DNA of 64,000 nucleotides, from positions 62,001-126,000 of the forward strand of contig NZ_QOIN01000035.1 in assembly GCF_003323715.1 (NCBI RefSeq). The letters are read 5' to 3'. Below, in pieces: positions 56,312 to 64,000 of this stretch. Origin of the DNA: Streptomyces diacarni. Lineage in GTDB: Bacteria > Actinomycetota > Actinomycetes > Streptomycetales > Streptomycetaceae. A program made the position numbers and the translations under genes. A model generated the notes under the pieces. It was not told where the DNA came from, did not search any database, and saw only the letters and a list, made by a program, of their open reading frames with translations. Position 1 is the stretch's first letter. The number at the start of each line of letters is the position of its first letter.

Positions 56312-59300
56312 CCGCAGTGACGTCCACCGATGCTGCCGCCGGCGGAGCCGACGAGACCCCCGACCGCTGGTACGTCGGCGCCCCCGGCCACGTCGAAGGG
56401 CAACTGGAACTGTCCCTCGACGAGGATCCGACGCCGGGCTCGGCACCGGCCCCGGCGCCGGACCCGATGCCGGGCTCGGCGACTGGCCCGGAGGGGGAGG
56501 AGCCCCCGGCGGGCCCGCCGCCGGGGTCGGTTGCCGCTGAGCCCGCACCTGGGACCGGGACGGCGTCCGGGACCGCGCCGGAGCCTGCGTGCGGGCCCGA
56601 GCCCGCGCCTGTGCCCGGACCCGAGTCCGGGTCTGACCCCGTGTCCGAGCCCGGGCCTGTGTCCGGACCCGAGTCCGGGTCCGAGCCCGCGCGGGGTGCC
56701 GAGCCGGGGGGTGCCTGTGCGGATGTTCCCCCGGTAGCGGGGACCGCCGAACCGCCTGCGGTGTCCTCGGCGGCGGCGAGTGCGGCCGCCACGTCGGCGA
56801 GCCTGGAAAGTGATCCCGGAGTCGGCGCGGGCGGCGTACCGCCCCAGGTGGTACCGGTGCCCCACCAACAGGCCGAAACCCCGGCGGACGGGATGTCGGT
56901 CCCCACCGAAACCGGCGCCGGAGCGGGAGCTGAAACCAAAACCGGAACCGGAACCGACGTGGGGGCCGCCACCGACAACGGGTCCGGCTCCGGGTACGAG
57001 TCCGGGGCGGACGGGGACGCGGGCTCGCGGGACGCGGGCGGCTCGGAGGGCGCGCGTGCCGTCGCGAGTGAGACGGGGCTCGTCTGGGACGACGGCGTCA
57101 TCGCCCGTCGCGTCCGCGCACAGCGCACCCCCGAACCCACGGAGCACAGCCCCGAACCCTTCCAGGAGCCGGACGACCGCGCACCGCTGACGCCCGCCCA
57201 CGCTTCCGTGGGTGACGGCGCGAGGCGGGAAGCGGACTCCCTCGCGCCCGGTCTGGCGCCGCCCTGGCGCAGCGCCTCCTGGCCGGACGCCTACGCCATC
57301 GGCACCGGCACCGGCACCGGCACCGGTGGGGACACCGCTACGGAAACGAGCACGGGCGCCGTTACGGAGACGAGTACCGGCGCCGCCGCCCTCGGCTCTG
57401 AGGCCGACCGCGGCACAGGCCGGGAGGTCGCCACGGAGACCGTGGCCCCTCTCCCCACCGACGGGGCCGCCCCCGGCCCCGTCACCGCTCCGGCTGCCGC
57501 CCGGATTCCCCGAGCGGCGGAGGGAGAGGCGCGACGCGACGACCCGGGGCCGGCCCCCGGCCCCGGGTCGCCCGGGCCCACCGCCGACAGCAGGCCGGTC
57601 CCCGACAACAGGCGCGCCGCCCACACCGGGCACGCCGCCGGCACAGGGCGAGGCGGCGGCGCGGACAAGGACGCGGCCGACGGGTTCCCCTGGGACGAGT
57701 ACGTGGCCGCACACCGGGACGCGCACCAGAACGCACGCCGTGCCGCCTGGGAAACAGGCGAAGGGGCGGACGCGCTGGACGCGCGGGGCGCCGGAGAGCA
57801 CATGCTGCGCCAGCGGCTCGGAGCCCTGCGCGAACTCGTCGGCCTGTCCCACACCCGGCTCGACGCCGACGTACTGGCCGAGGCCGGACGGGTGCTGGAC
57901 GAGGCGGCGGCCCGGCGCGGCCTGCCCCGCTCGTACACCACCGTGGCGCTGGCGGGCGCCACGGGCAGCGGCAAGTCGTCGCTGTTCAACGCGCTGGCGG
58001 GGGCCCGCCTCTCCGAGGTCGGCATGCGCCGCCCCACCACCGCCGCCCCCGTCGCCTGCACCTGGGAGACGGCCGGCCGCGAGGGCGACGCCGGCCCCGA
58101 CGGGCTGCTGGACAGGCTCGGCATCCCGCACCACGCCCGGCACCGTACGCGGGAGATCGGGCTGAGCGGTCTCGTCCTGATCGACCTGCCCGATCTCGAC
58201 TCGGCCGCACCCGGGCACCGCGAGCAGGTGGACAGGCTGCTGCGACTGGTCGACGCGGTGGTGTGGGTCGTCGACCCGGAGAAGTACGCCGACGCCGTCC
58301 TGCACGAGAACTACCTGCGCCGCCTGGCCGGACACGCCGAGGTCACCTTCGTCGTCCTCAACCAGACCGACCGGCTCACCCGCGACGCCGTCGACGCGGT
58401 CCTCGACGACCTGCGGCGGCTGCTGGACGAGGACGGTATGGCGCTGGGCGAGCACGGCGAACCCGGTGCCGTCGTCCTGTCCGCGTCCGCGCTCACCCAC
58501 GAGGGCATCGGCGTCCTGCACGAGGAACTGGGCGAGTTCGTCGCACAGCAGCGCGCCGCCGTCCTGCGGCTCAGCGCCGACCTCGACGGCACCATGGAAC
58601 GCCTCCGACCCGTCTACGCGGATCCGGGCCCTGGCGGGGCGGGCGGTCCCGTCGGGCTCACCGAGGGCGCCCGCGAGGACTTCGAGGACCGCCTCGCCGT
58701 CGCCGTCGGCGCCGCCGCCGCGGGGCAGGCCGCCGAACGCGCCTGGCTGCGCCAGGCCGCGCGCTCCTGCGGCACCCCCTGGGTACGGGCCCTGCGCTGG
58801 TACGCCTCCCGTCCCGGCCTCGCCGACCGCGCCGAACACTCCCGTGAACCGGCGACGGCCGCCACGGGAACGCAGCCGGGATCGGAGCACGAGCCGGGGC
58901 CGGGGCCTGAGCCGGGGCGGGAGCCGGAGTCCCGTGCCGGAGCCGGCGCAGCCGTCGAGCCCGCGGCCGGCGTCCGCAACGGCGAGCGCGCCCGTGGCGG
59001 CGGGCGCGAACGCGAGACGCTGCAGCAGCCGCGTGCCGCCCGGCCCGTGGTCGCGCAAGCCGTACGGGAGCTGGCCGACGCGGCTGCCGCCGGCCTGCCC
59101 GGCGCGTGGGCACGCACCGTACGGGAGTCCGCGCGGCGCGGTGCGGCAGGTCTGCCGGAGCGCCTGGACGAGGTCATGACCACCTGCGCCGCCGAAACCC
59201 GCGTCGTTCCCGCCCCCGCGGACCACCGCCCGCACGGCGACGAGCAGACCCCCGGTGCCCCGCCGGCCCCCGGTGCGGAGAACGGGGACGTGAGCACGTC

Positions 59301-60189
59301 CACGTCGGAGCTTGCGGGCAACCAGCTTGCGGGCAACCAGCTCTCGGCTGAGCAGGTCTCGGGCGAGCGGCCCGCTGGTGAGCGGCCCGCTGGTGAGCAG
59401 CCCGCGAACGGTCGGCTTTCCGGCGAGGCGGCCGACGTGCTGCCGGACGGTACACAGCCGGAGGCTTCGCGTGCCTCGCGCTCACCGGGCAGCCTTTCCC
59501 GCTTCTTCCGCCCCTCGCACCTCTCCCGTTCTGCCCGTTCGGCTCGTTCGGCCGGTGTGGGGCGGGCGGGCCATGCGGGGCGGCGTCGGCCGGCGCGGGC
59601 GTCGCGTCCGCCGTGGCACGCCGCCGCGCTGGGCGGCCAGTGGCTCCTCCTCGGGCTCCAGTTGGCCGCCGTCGTGTGGGCGCTGGCCACGGTCGTGATG
59701 GCGGGTGGCGTCACGCGCGCGGTCTCGTTGCCCTGCGCGGCCCTGGTGGCGGCCACGTTGGCCGGACCGCTGCTCGCTTGGGGATGCCGCAGGGCGGCGC
59801 GAGGTCCCGCCCGCGCCTACGGGCTGGAGGCGGAACGCAGGCTGCGGCAGCTCGCTGCCTCCAGCGGCAGGGAGCGGGTGCTGGAGCCGGTGGCGGCCGA
59901 ACTCGTCCGGTACCGCGAGGTGCGCGAGCAGTTCGCCATCGCGGCGGGCTCGGTCGGAGCCGCCGGAGACCCCCTGGGCACGTGGGGGCAACCGCCGACC
60001 GCCGAGGGCCAGTGGCCGGACGCCGCGGACCGCCCGGGCCTGGCTGACCGCCCGGGCCTCGCGGACCAGCCGGGTCTCGCGGCCCGGCGAGAGGGGCCGG
60101 GCCGACCCGACCCCTCCGGTCGGCCCGAGGCCGCAGGCAGCGGGCCGTCACCCACACCGGTGACCGACTTGTGCACAACCGGCGAGTAA
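56308..60189 (+). CDS. dynB: Dynamin-like GTPase B with two membrane helices
   Basis: Product of 1293 residues; GTG overlaps the dynA stop (a GTG three codons later fits the GGAGAGG site better). The first ~440 residues are low-complexity Pro/Gly/Glu/Thr-rich. G1 is [16 protein letters not shown] (about 550-565), the switch TTAAPVAC, G3 [16 protein letters not shown], and G4 LNQTDRL. A further disordered region (~850-1100) precedes two membrane helices ([19 protein letters not shown], about 1112-1130, and [17 protein letters not shown], about 1143-1159) and a cytoplasmic tail. DynB of S. venezuelae also has two membrane helices and recruits DynA to division sites. It is much longer than typical because of the disordered regions. 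Confidence 0.82.
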   Translation: MTAVTSTDAAAGGADETPDRWYVGAPGHVEGQLELSLDEDPTPGSAPAPAPDPMPGSATGPEGEEPPAGPPPGSVAAEPAPGTGTASGTAPEPACGPEPAPVPGPESGSDPVSEPGPVSGPESGSEPARGAEPGGACADVPPVAGTAEPPAVSSAAASAAATSASLESDPGVGAGGVPPQVVPVPHQQAETPADGMSVPTETGAGAGAETKTGTGTDVGAATDNGSGSGYESGADGDAGSRDAGGSEGARAVASETGLVWDDGVIARRVRAQRTPEPTEHSPEPFQEPDDRAPLTPAHASVGDGARREADSLAPGLAPPWRSASWPDAYAIGTGTGTGTGGDTATETSTGAVTETSTGAAALGSEADRGTGREVATETVAPLPTDGAAPGPVTAPAAARIPRAAEGEARRDDPGPAPGPGSPGPTADSRPVPDNRRAAHTGHAAGTGRGGGADKDAADGFPWDEYVAAHRDAHQNARRAAWETGEGADALDARGAGEHMLRQRLGALRELVGLSHTRLDADVLAEAGRVLDEAAARRGLPRSYTTVALAGATGSGKSSLFNALAGARLSEVGMRRPTTAAPVACTWETAGREGDAGPDGLLDRLGIPHHARHRTREIGLSGLVLIDLPDLDSAAPGHREQVDRLLRLVDAVVWVVDPEKYADAVLHENYLRRLAGHAEVTFVVLNQTDRLTRDAVDAVLDDLRRLLDEDGMALGEHGEPGAVVLSASALTHEGIGVLHEELGEFVAQQRAAVLRLSADLDGTMERLRPVYADPGPGGAGGPVGLTEGAREDFEDRLAVAVGAAAAGQAAERAWLRQAARSCGTPWVRALRWYASRPGLADRAEHSREPATAATGTQPGSEHEPGPGPEPGREPESRAGAGAAVEPAAGVRNGERARGGGRERETLQQPRAARPVVAQAVRELADAAAAGLPGAWARTVRESARRGAAGLPERLDEVMTTCAAETRVVPAPADHRPHGDEQTPGAPPAPGAENGDVSTSTSELAGNQLAGNQLSAEQVSGERPAGERPAGEQPANGRLSGEAADVLPDGTQPEASRASRSPGSLSRFFRPSHLSRSARSARSAGVGRAGHAGRRRPARASRPPWHAAALGGQWLLLGLQLAAVVWALATVVMAGGVTRAVSLPCAALVAATLAGPLLAWGCRRAARGPARAYGLEAERRLRQLAASSGRERVLEPVAAELVRYREVREQFAIAAGSVGAAGDPLGTWGQPPTAEGQWPDAADRPGLADRPGLADQPGLAARREGPGRPDPSGRPEAAGSGPSPTPVTDLCTTGE

Positions 60190-60316
60190 TACACAGCTCC
60201 GAGCCCATTTCCCCACGACTCTGCTTCCTGTCCCACTCTGGAAACCGGAAGCAGAGGACGGCACGAGAAACACAGGGCAGCGGCGGCCGGTCCGCCGCTG
60301 CACGGGGGTGGTTCGC

Positions 60317-61078
60317 ATGTATGAGACGCACGTGACGGTGATGGGAAACGTGGCGACGAAGGTCGACCACTGGACTTCCTCGTCCGGGGTTCCGGTGGCC
60401 AGGTTCAGGCTCGCCAGCACGGTGCGGCGCTTCGACAAGCGCACCGAGCAGTGGACGGACGCCTCCACCAGCTTCTACACGGTGTGGGCCTGGCGTTCCC
60501 TCGCCACCAATGTCGCCTCGTCGGTGTCCCGTGGCGAACCCGTCGTCGTGAGGGGGCAGCTGCGGCTCGCGGAGGACGAACGGGAGGGCAGGCGTTACCT
60601 GAACGCCGACCTGACGGCTGCCACGGTGGGCCACGACCTGTCGCGCGGCACGGCAGCCTTCGTCCGGGTCTCCCGCGCGGCCCCGGAGCTGTCGCGGGGG
60701 CCGGCGCCCGCTTGGCCGCCGTTGGATGCGGCGGTGCCCGACCCGTTCGGGACCTCCGCGCCGCCCCGGGCCGCCGGAGGGGGCGAGCGAGTCGACTGGG
60801 GTCCGGGGGGAGGAAGGGCCGAGAAACCCCTCGAGAAGACCGCCGAGGAGTCCGCCGCCGAGGAGCCCGTCGTCGGGAAATCCGTAGCGGGGGAACCCGT
60901 TGGCCAACTTGCCCGGAATGCCCGGCCCGGGCGGTCCACCCGCAAGGGGCGAGCACGCACCGACGGAACGGGCGGTTCCGGCGCGGAGCCGTCCGAGGCA
61001 GGGGGATCGCGTGGCGAGGTGTTGGCGTCCGAAGCCGCAGCGGAAGGAAGCGTTCCAGGTCAGCGCGGTGCGCCGTGA
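60317..61078 (+). CDS. ssbB: Single-stranded DNA-binding protein paralogue (SsbB-like)
   Basis: Product of 253 residues from ATG 60317 with GGGGG upstream; GTG 60308 is an alternative. Residues 1-115 are an OB fold of the SSB type (VTVMGNVATKVDHWT, FRLASTVRRFDKRTEQWTDA, YTVWAWRSLATNVASSVSRG, EPVVVRGQLRLAEDEREGRR). The C-terminal ~130 residues are disordered and end PGQRGAP, without the acidic D-D-D-I-P-F tip of the replicative SSB. In Streptomyces an SSB paralogue at this locus acts in chromosome segregation during sporulation, which fits the dynA-dynB neighbours. The long tail is unusual. Confidence 0.82.
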   Translation: MYETHVTVMGNVATKVDHWTSSSGVPVARFRLASTVRRFDKRTEQWTDASTSFYTVWAWRSLATNVASSVSRGEPVVVRGQLRLAEDEREGRRYLNADLTAATVGHDLSRGTAAFVRVSRAAPELSRGPAPAWPPLDAAVPDPFGTSAPPRAAGGGERVDWGPGGGRAEKPLEKTAEESAAEEPVVGKSVAGEPVGQLARNARPGRSTRKGRARTDGTGGSGAEPSEAGGSRGEVLASEAAAEGSVPGQRGAP

Positions 61079-61109
61079 TCATCCCGGTCCGCCGGATTCG
61101 CCGATAACG

Positions 61110-61124
61110 ATTCCGAGTCGGAAT
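61110..61124. promoter_or_regulatory. Palindrome upstream of the LAxTG protein gene
   Basis: ATTCCGA (61110-61116) and TCGGAAT (61118-61124) flank a single G, in an AT-rich patch about 150 bases upstream of the start at 61271. Confidence 0.4.
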
Positions 61125-61270
61125 GTGTGTCCGACGTGAATCCTGGGGATTCCGCGCCGTTGATCTTCCTACGATCCCACCCGTACCGAACTGGGGGGTT
61201 CAGCTTTGCGGCAGACCGGCCGCACGGGGGCGAGACGGCTTCGTGCGCGCGCTGCCAAGAGGGGAAGACC

Positions 61271-62764
61271 ATGACTTCTGCACGCGCGCGGACGGCCCAC
61301 CGCCTCATGGCCGCCGCCGTGGCCACCGGGCTGTCCGCAGCCGGCGTAGCGGCGGGTGCGCCACCGGCGGCGGCACACCCGGCGGCGGGCCCAACCGCCG
61401 CTCAGGGTGTGCCCGCCGGAGGGCAACCGGAGCAGCGGAACGGGGCAACCGCCACGTTGAACGGCCTCACGACGGCCGACGACGCGGTCATCACGGTGGA
61501 CGGCGAGCGGCAGGAGATCAAGGCCGGACTCTTCGAGATGGCCGTCGACGGCGGCGGCACCCTGCAGACCTACGGCATCGACGCGCTCAATCCCGTACGG
61601 GAGCAGTCGCGTTACGCGGAGGGGGAGTGGAAGGCCTCTCCGCTGTGGGGGAACCGCAACGCGGGCCGAATCCGCTGGGTCGTCGCCCATTCCTATCCGC
61701 ACAGGAACGACCTCCAGGCACTGGCGAGGGCGGCGGGAGCCAAGCGGCTCACCCCGCAGGCCGCCGCTGCCGGCACGCAGGTCGCCATCTGGCGGTTCGC
61801 CGAAAAAGGGGCACGGGGGGACGTGGGGGGAGGGGGGAGGGGGGCGGCCCCCCAAGAGCCCCCCTCCATCACCCCCGCCGACCCCGCCGCCCGGAAGCTG
61901 GCCGGCTATCTCGTCAAGAGGGCCCGGAGTATGGCCGAGCCCGGCCCGTCCCTGGCCTTCGACCGGGCGGAGGTCTCCGGTAAGAGTGGTAGCCGCACCG
62001 GTCCTGTGACGGTCCGCACGTCCGCCTCCACCGTCAGTGTGGCGCCGAGTCCCCGTGCCGCCTCCGAGGGGGTGCGGGTCGTCGACGAGAAGGGCGAGCC
62101 GGTCGAGTCCGCCCGCAACGGTACGAAGGTGTATTTCGAGTTGCCGAAGTCGGCCGATCCCGGGGCCGCGTCGCTGACCGCGCAGGCGGCGGCCAAGGTT
62201 CCGGTGGGCAGGGTGCTGACCGGGGCCGGGGAGCGCGGGAGGAGCCAGGCGCAGATCCTGGCCGGTTCCAGCCAGGCGACGGTTTCGGCCACGGCTTCGG
62301 TCAACTGGGCGGAGCGCGGCCCGGTGCCGGCCACCACGTCCCGGGAGAACTGCGCGGGGCACGGTGTGGACATCAATGTCGACAACAGCGGGGACGCGAC
62401 CTTCCCGTTGCGGGTCGGCAAGGAGCGGGAGGAGATCGCCGGTGGCGAGCGCGGCACGGTGACGGTGCCCGTCGAGGAGGACCAGCCCTACCGCATCCCG
62501 GTGCGGGGGCCGAACGGGTACGCGAAGACGTTCAGCGGTGTCCTCGACTGCACCACCTCCGCCGCGGTGGGCGGGGTGACCCGGCGAAGCGCCCCGGCGA
62601 CGGCGGAGCGCCCGGCGACCGTCGGCGGTGGCGGCGCCGTCGTGGGCGAGGGCGACCTGGCCCGGACGGGCGGCGGCAACACCCGGCTGTTCACGGCGGT
62701 GGCCATCGGTCTCCTCGCGGTCGGTTTCACCACCTTGCGGATCGTGCGCCGCGGCGGGAAGTGA
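61271..62764 (+). CDS. LAxTG-anchored surface protein with degenerate thioester domain
   Basis: Product of 497 residues; ATG preceded by GAGGGGAA. A signal peptide (~38 residues) is followed by a domain of the Streptomyces thioester (TQXA) type: LQTYGIDALNPVREQSRYAE, NRNAGRIRWVVAHSYPHRND, and AAAGTQVAIWRFAEKG with the thioester Gln. The partner Cys expected in Y-C-I-D is Gly here, and no other Cys is in this domain, so the thioester cannot form. The middle part is beta-rich. The C-terminus has LARTGGG, a hydrophobic helix and RRGGK: a sortase E-type LAxTG signal. It is predicted to be covalently attached to the cell wall. Confidence 0.85.
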   Translation: MTSARARTAHRLMAAAVATGLSAAGVAAGAPPAAAHPAAGPTAAQGVPAGGQPEQRNGATATLNGLTTADDAVITVDGERQEIKAGLFEMAVDGGGTLQTYGIDALNPVREQSRYAEGEWKASPLWGNRNAGRIRWVVAHSYPHRNDLQALARAAGAKRLTPQAAAAGTQVAIWRFAEKGARGDVGGGGRGAAPQEPPSITPADPAARKLAGYLVKRARSMAEPGPSLAFDRAEVSGKSGSRTGPVTVRTSASTVSVAPSPRAASEGVRVVDEKGEPVESARNGTKVYFELPKSADPGAASLTAQAAAKVPVGRVLTGAGERGRSQAQILAGSSQATVSATASVNWAERGPVPATTSRENCAGHGVDINVDNSGDATFPLRVGKEREEIAGGERGTVTVPVEEDQPYRIPVRGPNGYAKTFSGVLDCTTSAAVGGVTRRSAPATAERPATVGGGGAVVGEGDLARTGGGNTRLFTAVAIGLLAVGFTTLRIVRRGGK

Positions 62765-63294
62765 GCAGCGCTGCTCAGTCCCTGACGGGGCCCCGGGCCC
62801 GCACACGCCGGCCCCGCCGCGGCCCCGCGCCTCCGGGGCGCCCCAGCCCCGGGCCCGCCGTGGCCCGCACCTCGCGTGTGGCCCGGACTCGGCCCACCGT
62901 GGCCCGCACCTCGCGTGTGGCCCGGCCCCGGCCCCGGCCCACCGAGGCCCGCACCTCGCGTGTGGGCCGGACTCGGCCCACCGTGGCCCGCACCTCCCGG
63001 GCAGCCCCGGATCGGCGGCCCGCTCCGCACACTTCCGCCCGGATGGGCCCGGAAGGGCTCGGCCGTCGCCGTGTCGGGGCGGCGGCCGACGGCGGAAGCC
63101 CGGCCGGGTTCGGCGGGGGACTCGGAGCCCGTTTCCGGGGTGGGGGGCGGGTGCGGCAAGATGGGGTGCGTATGCCTGACGTGGTACGGCCGCGGCTCAC
63201 TCACCGGCGAGCGGCGCGGCGCGCTGCCGCATGATGAGACGACCCGCGCGGCCCGGCCGCGTACGACTACCTACAGAAGCTCGGACGGTTCCTC
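62765..63294. other. Intergenic region, 530 bases, with 39-base tandem repeats
   Basis: Between the LAxTG gene and ettA. Most of it is a C-rich stretch dominated by the repeats at 62858-63000. Frames through it on both strands encode Arg/Pro/Thr- or Arg/Ala-rich peptides that look like nonsense translation. The last ~120 bases must hold the ettA promoter. Confidence 0.55.
62858..63000. repeat. Three and a half tandem repeats of 39-45 bases
   Basis: Units at 62858-62896 (39), 62897-62941 (45), 62942-62980 (39) and a partial copy at 62981-63000 share GGCCCGCACCTCGCGTGT. Full unit lengths are multiples of three, but no convincing coding frame crosses them. Confidence 0.85.
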
Positions 63295-64000
63295 TTGGCT
63301 GAGTACATCTACACCCTGCGCAAGGCGCGCAAGGCGCACGGCGACAAGGTGATCCTCGACGACGTCACCTTGAGCTTCCTGCCCGGCGCCAAGATCGGTG
63401 TCGTGGGCCCCAACGGCGCGGGCAAGTCGACCGTGCTCAAGATCATGGCGGGGCTGGAGCAGCCCTCCAACGGTGACGCCATGCTCGCTCCCGGCTACAG
63501 CGTGGGCATCCTGTTGCAGGAGCCGCCGCTGGATGAGTCGAAGACGGTTCTGGAGAACGTGCAGGACGGTGTCGCGGAGACGAAGCAGCAGCTCGACCGG
63601 TTCAACGAGATCGCCGAGCAGATGGCGACCGAGTACACCGACGCGCTGATGGAGGAGATGGGCAAGCTCCAGGAGAAGCTGGACCACGCGAACGCCTGGG
63701 ACCTGGACGCGCAGCTGGAGCAGGCCATGGACGCGCTGGGCTGCCCGCCCGGTGACTGGCCGGTCGTCAACCTCTCCGGTGGTGAGAAGCGCCGGGTGGC
63801 GCTGTGCAAGCTGCTGCTGGAGCAGCCCGATCTGCTGCTGCTGGACGAGCCCACCAACCACCTGGACGCCGAGTCGGTGCAGTGGCTGGAGCAGCATCTG
63901 GCGAAGTACCCGGGTACCGTCATCGCGATCACCCACGACCGGTACTTCCTGGACAACGTGGCCGAGTGGATCATGGAGTTGGACCGTGGCCGTGCCGTCG
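63295..64000 (+). CDS. ettA: Energy-dependent translational throttle protein EttA (N-terminal part, 3' end outside window)
   Basis: About 235 residues visible from a TTG start (AEYIYTLRKARKAHGDKVIL), which matches the usual N-terminus of actinobacterial EttA. First ABC domain: Walker A GPNGAGKSTVLKIMAG, Q-loop ILLQEPPLDE, EttA arm region, signature NLSGGEKRRVALCKLLL, Walker B LLLLDEPTNHLDAESV and H-loop ITHDRYFLD. As an ABC-F protein it binds the ribosomal E site and gates the first elongation step according to ATP/ADP levels. The linker and second ABC domain lie beyond the window. Confidence 0.93.
   Translation, partial: MAEYIYTLRKARKAHGDKVILDDVTLSFLPGAKIGVVGPNGAGKSTVLKIMAGLEQPSNGDAMLAPGYSVGILLQEPPLDESKTVLENVQDGVAETKQQLDRFNEIAEQMATEYTDALMEEMGKLQEKLDHANAWDLDAQLEQAMDALGCPPGDWPVVNLSGGEKRRVALCKLLLEQPDLLLLDEPTNHLDAESVQWLEQHLAKYPGTVIAITHDRYFLDNVAEWIMELDRGRAV

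Noticed and set aside
62761..63234. Arg/Thr-rich repeat protein across the 39-base repeats
   Set aside because: Repeat length keeps frame, but codon bias is wrong on both strands, no ribosome site is present and the peptide looks like out-of-frame translation of C-rich DNA.

Overview
The window is a stretch of Streptomyces (or very close actinomycete) chromosome. Support comes from the very high G+C, strong G/C bias at third codon positions, frequent GTG starts, many 1-4 base ATGA/GTGA gene overlaps, and typical Streptomyces genes: a dynA-dynB-ssb trio, a short-chain Rpf with LysM, an LAxTG cell-wall protein and a TTG-started ettA.

Layout. 1-2277: end of a Tad/Flp-type pilus operon (TadC-like tail, a small pilin-like protein, three TadE/TadG-like pseudopilins), followed by a large membrane protein with LysM and a BTAD-type regulator-like C-terminus (2382-6191). 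6349-11871: housekeeping and accessory genes (vWA lipoprotein, Rpf, PPOX-fold enzyme, PucR-type regulator, membrane protein plus winged-helix regulator). 12086-25870: a RiPP biosynthetic gene cluster with an ABC exporter, YcaO cyclodehydratase, zinc-binding ThiF-like partner, two nitroreductase-type dehydrogenases, FOUR different Ser/Thr/Cys-rich precursor peptides in tandem, a PqqD-M50 membrane protease and a split LanB dehydratase. One of the four precursors (20316-20492) and the last one (20563-20733) are under 60 codons and easily missed. The predicted product class is an azole plus dehydroamino acid peptide (goadsporin-like logic). No pyridine synthase is visible.

26007-27499: a secreted lytic transglycosylase with a structured leader, and a Gly-rich repeat protein. 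27697-32948: a compact signalling locus. A nucleotidyl-cyclase-like protein and a small helical protein lie divergent to a Crp/Fnr regulator, a STAND ATPase with a membrane segment and exported C-terminal domain, and an 82-residue protein. Four of these five products carry one or both of two short shared motifs that look like bacterial amyloid-signalling sequences. The Crp/Fnr protein does not. The 82-residue protein carries both. This is the best candidate for a little-described system.

33039-46661 (minus strand): DJ-1/PfpI protein, then an 11-gene run for a heptose-containing surface glycan (gmhA, hldE and gmhB homologues, two GT9 heptosyltransferase-like proteins, three other glycosyltransferases, a carbamoyltransferase, a pyruvyltransferase-like protein, a UXS-like epimerase). 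47131-51280 (plus): MFS exporter, DUF2795 protein and two paralogous GT2 enzymes. 51384-53568: PhzF-like and LysR divergent pair, and tRNA-Arg(TCT). 53912-61078: dynA, dynB and an SSB paralogue (sporulation septation and chromosome segregation in Streptomyces). 61271-62764: LAxTG-anchored protein of the thioester-domain type that has lost its thioester cysteine. 63295 to the end: N-terminal part of EttA.

All calls come from reading the sequence. No database search or structure prediction was run.
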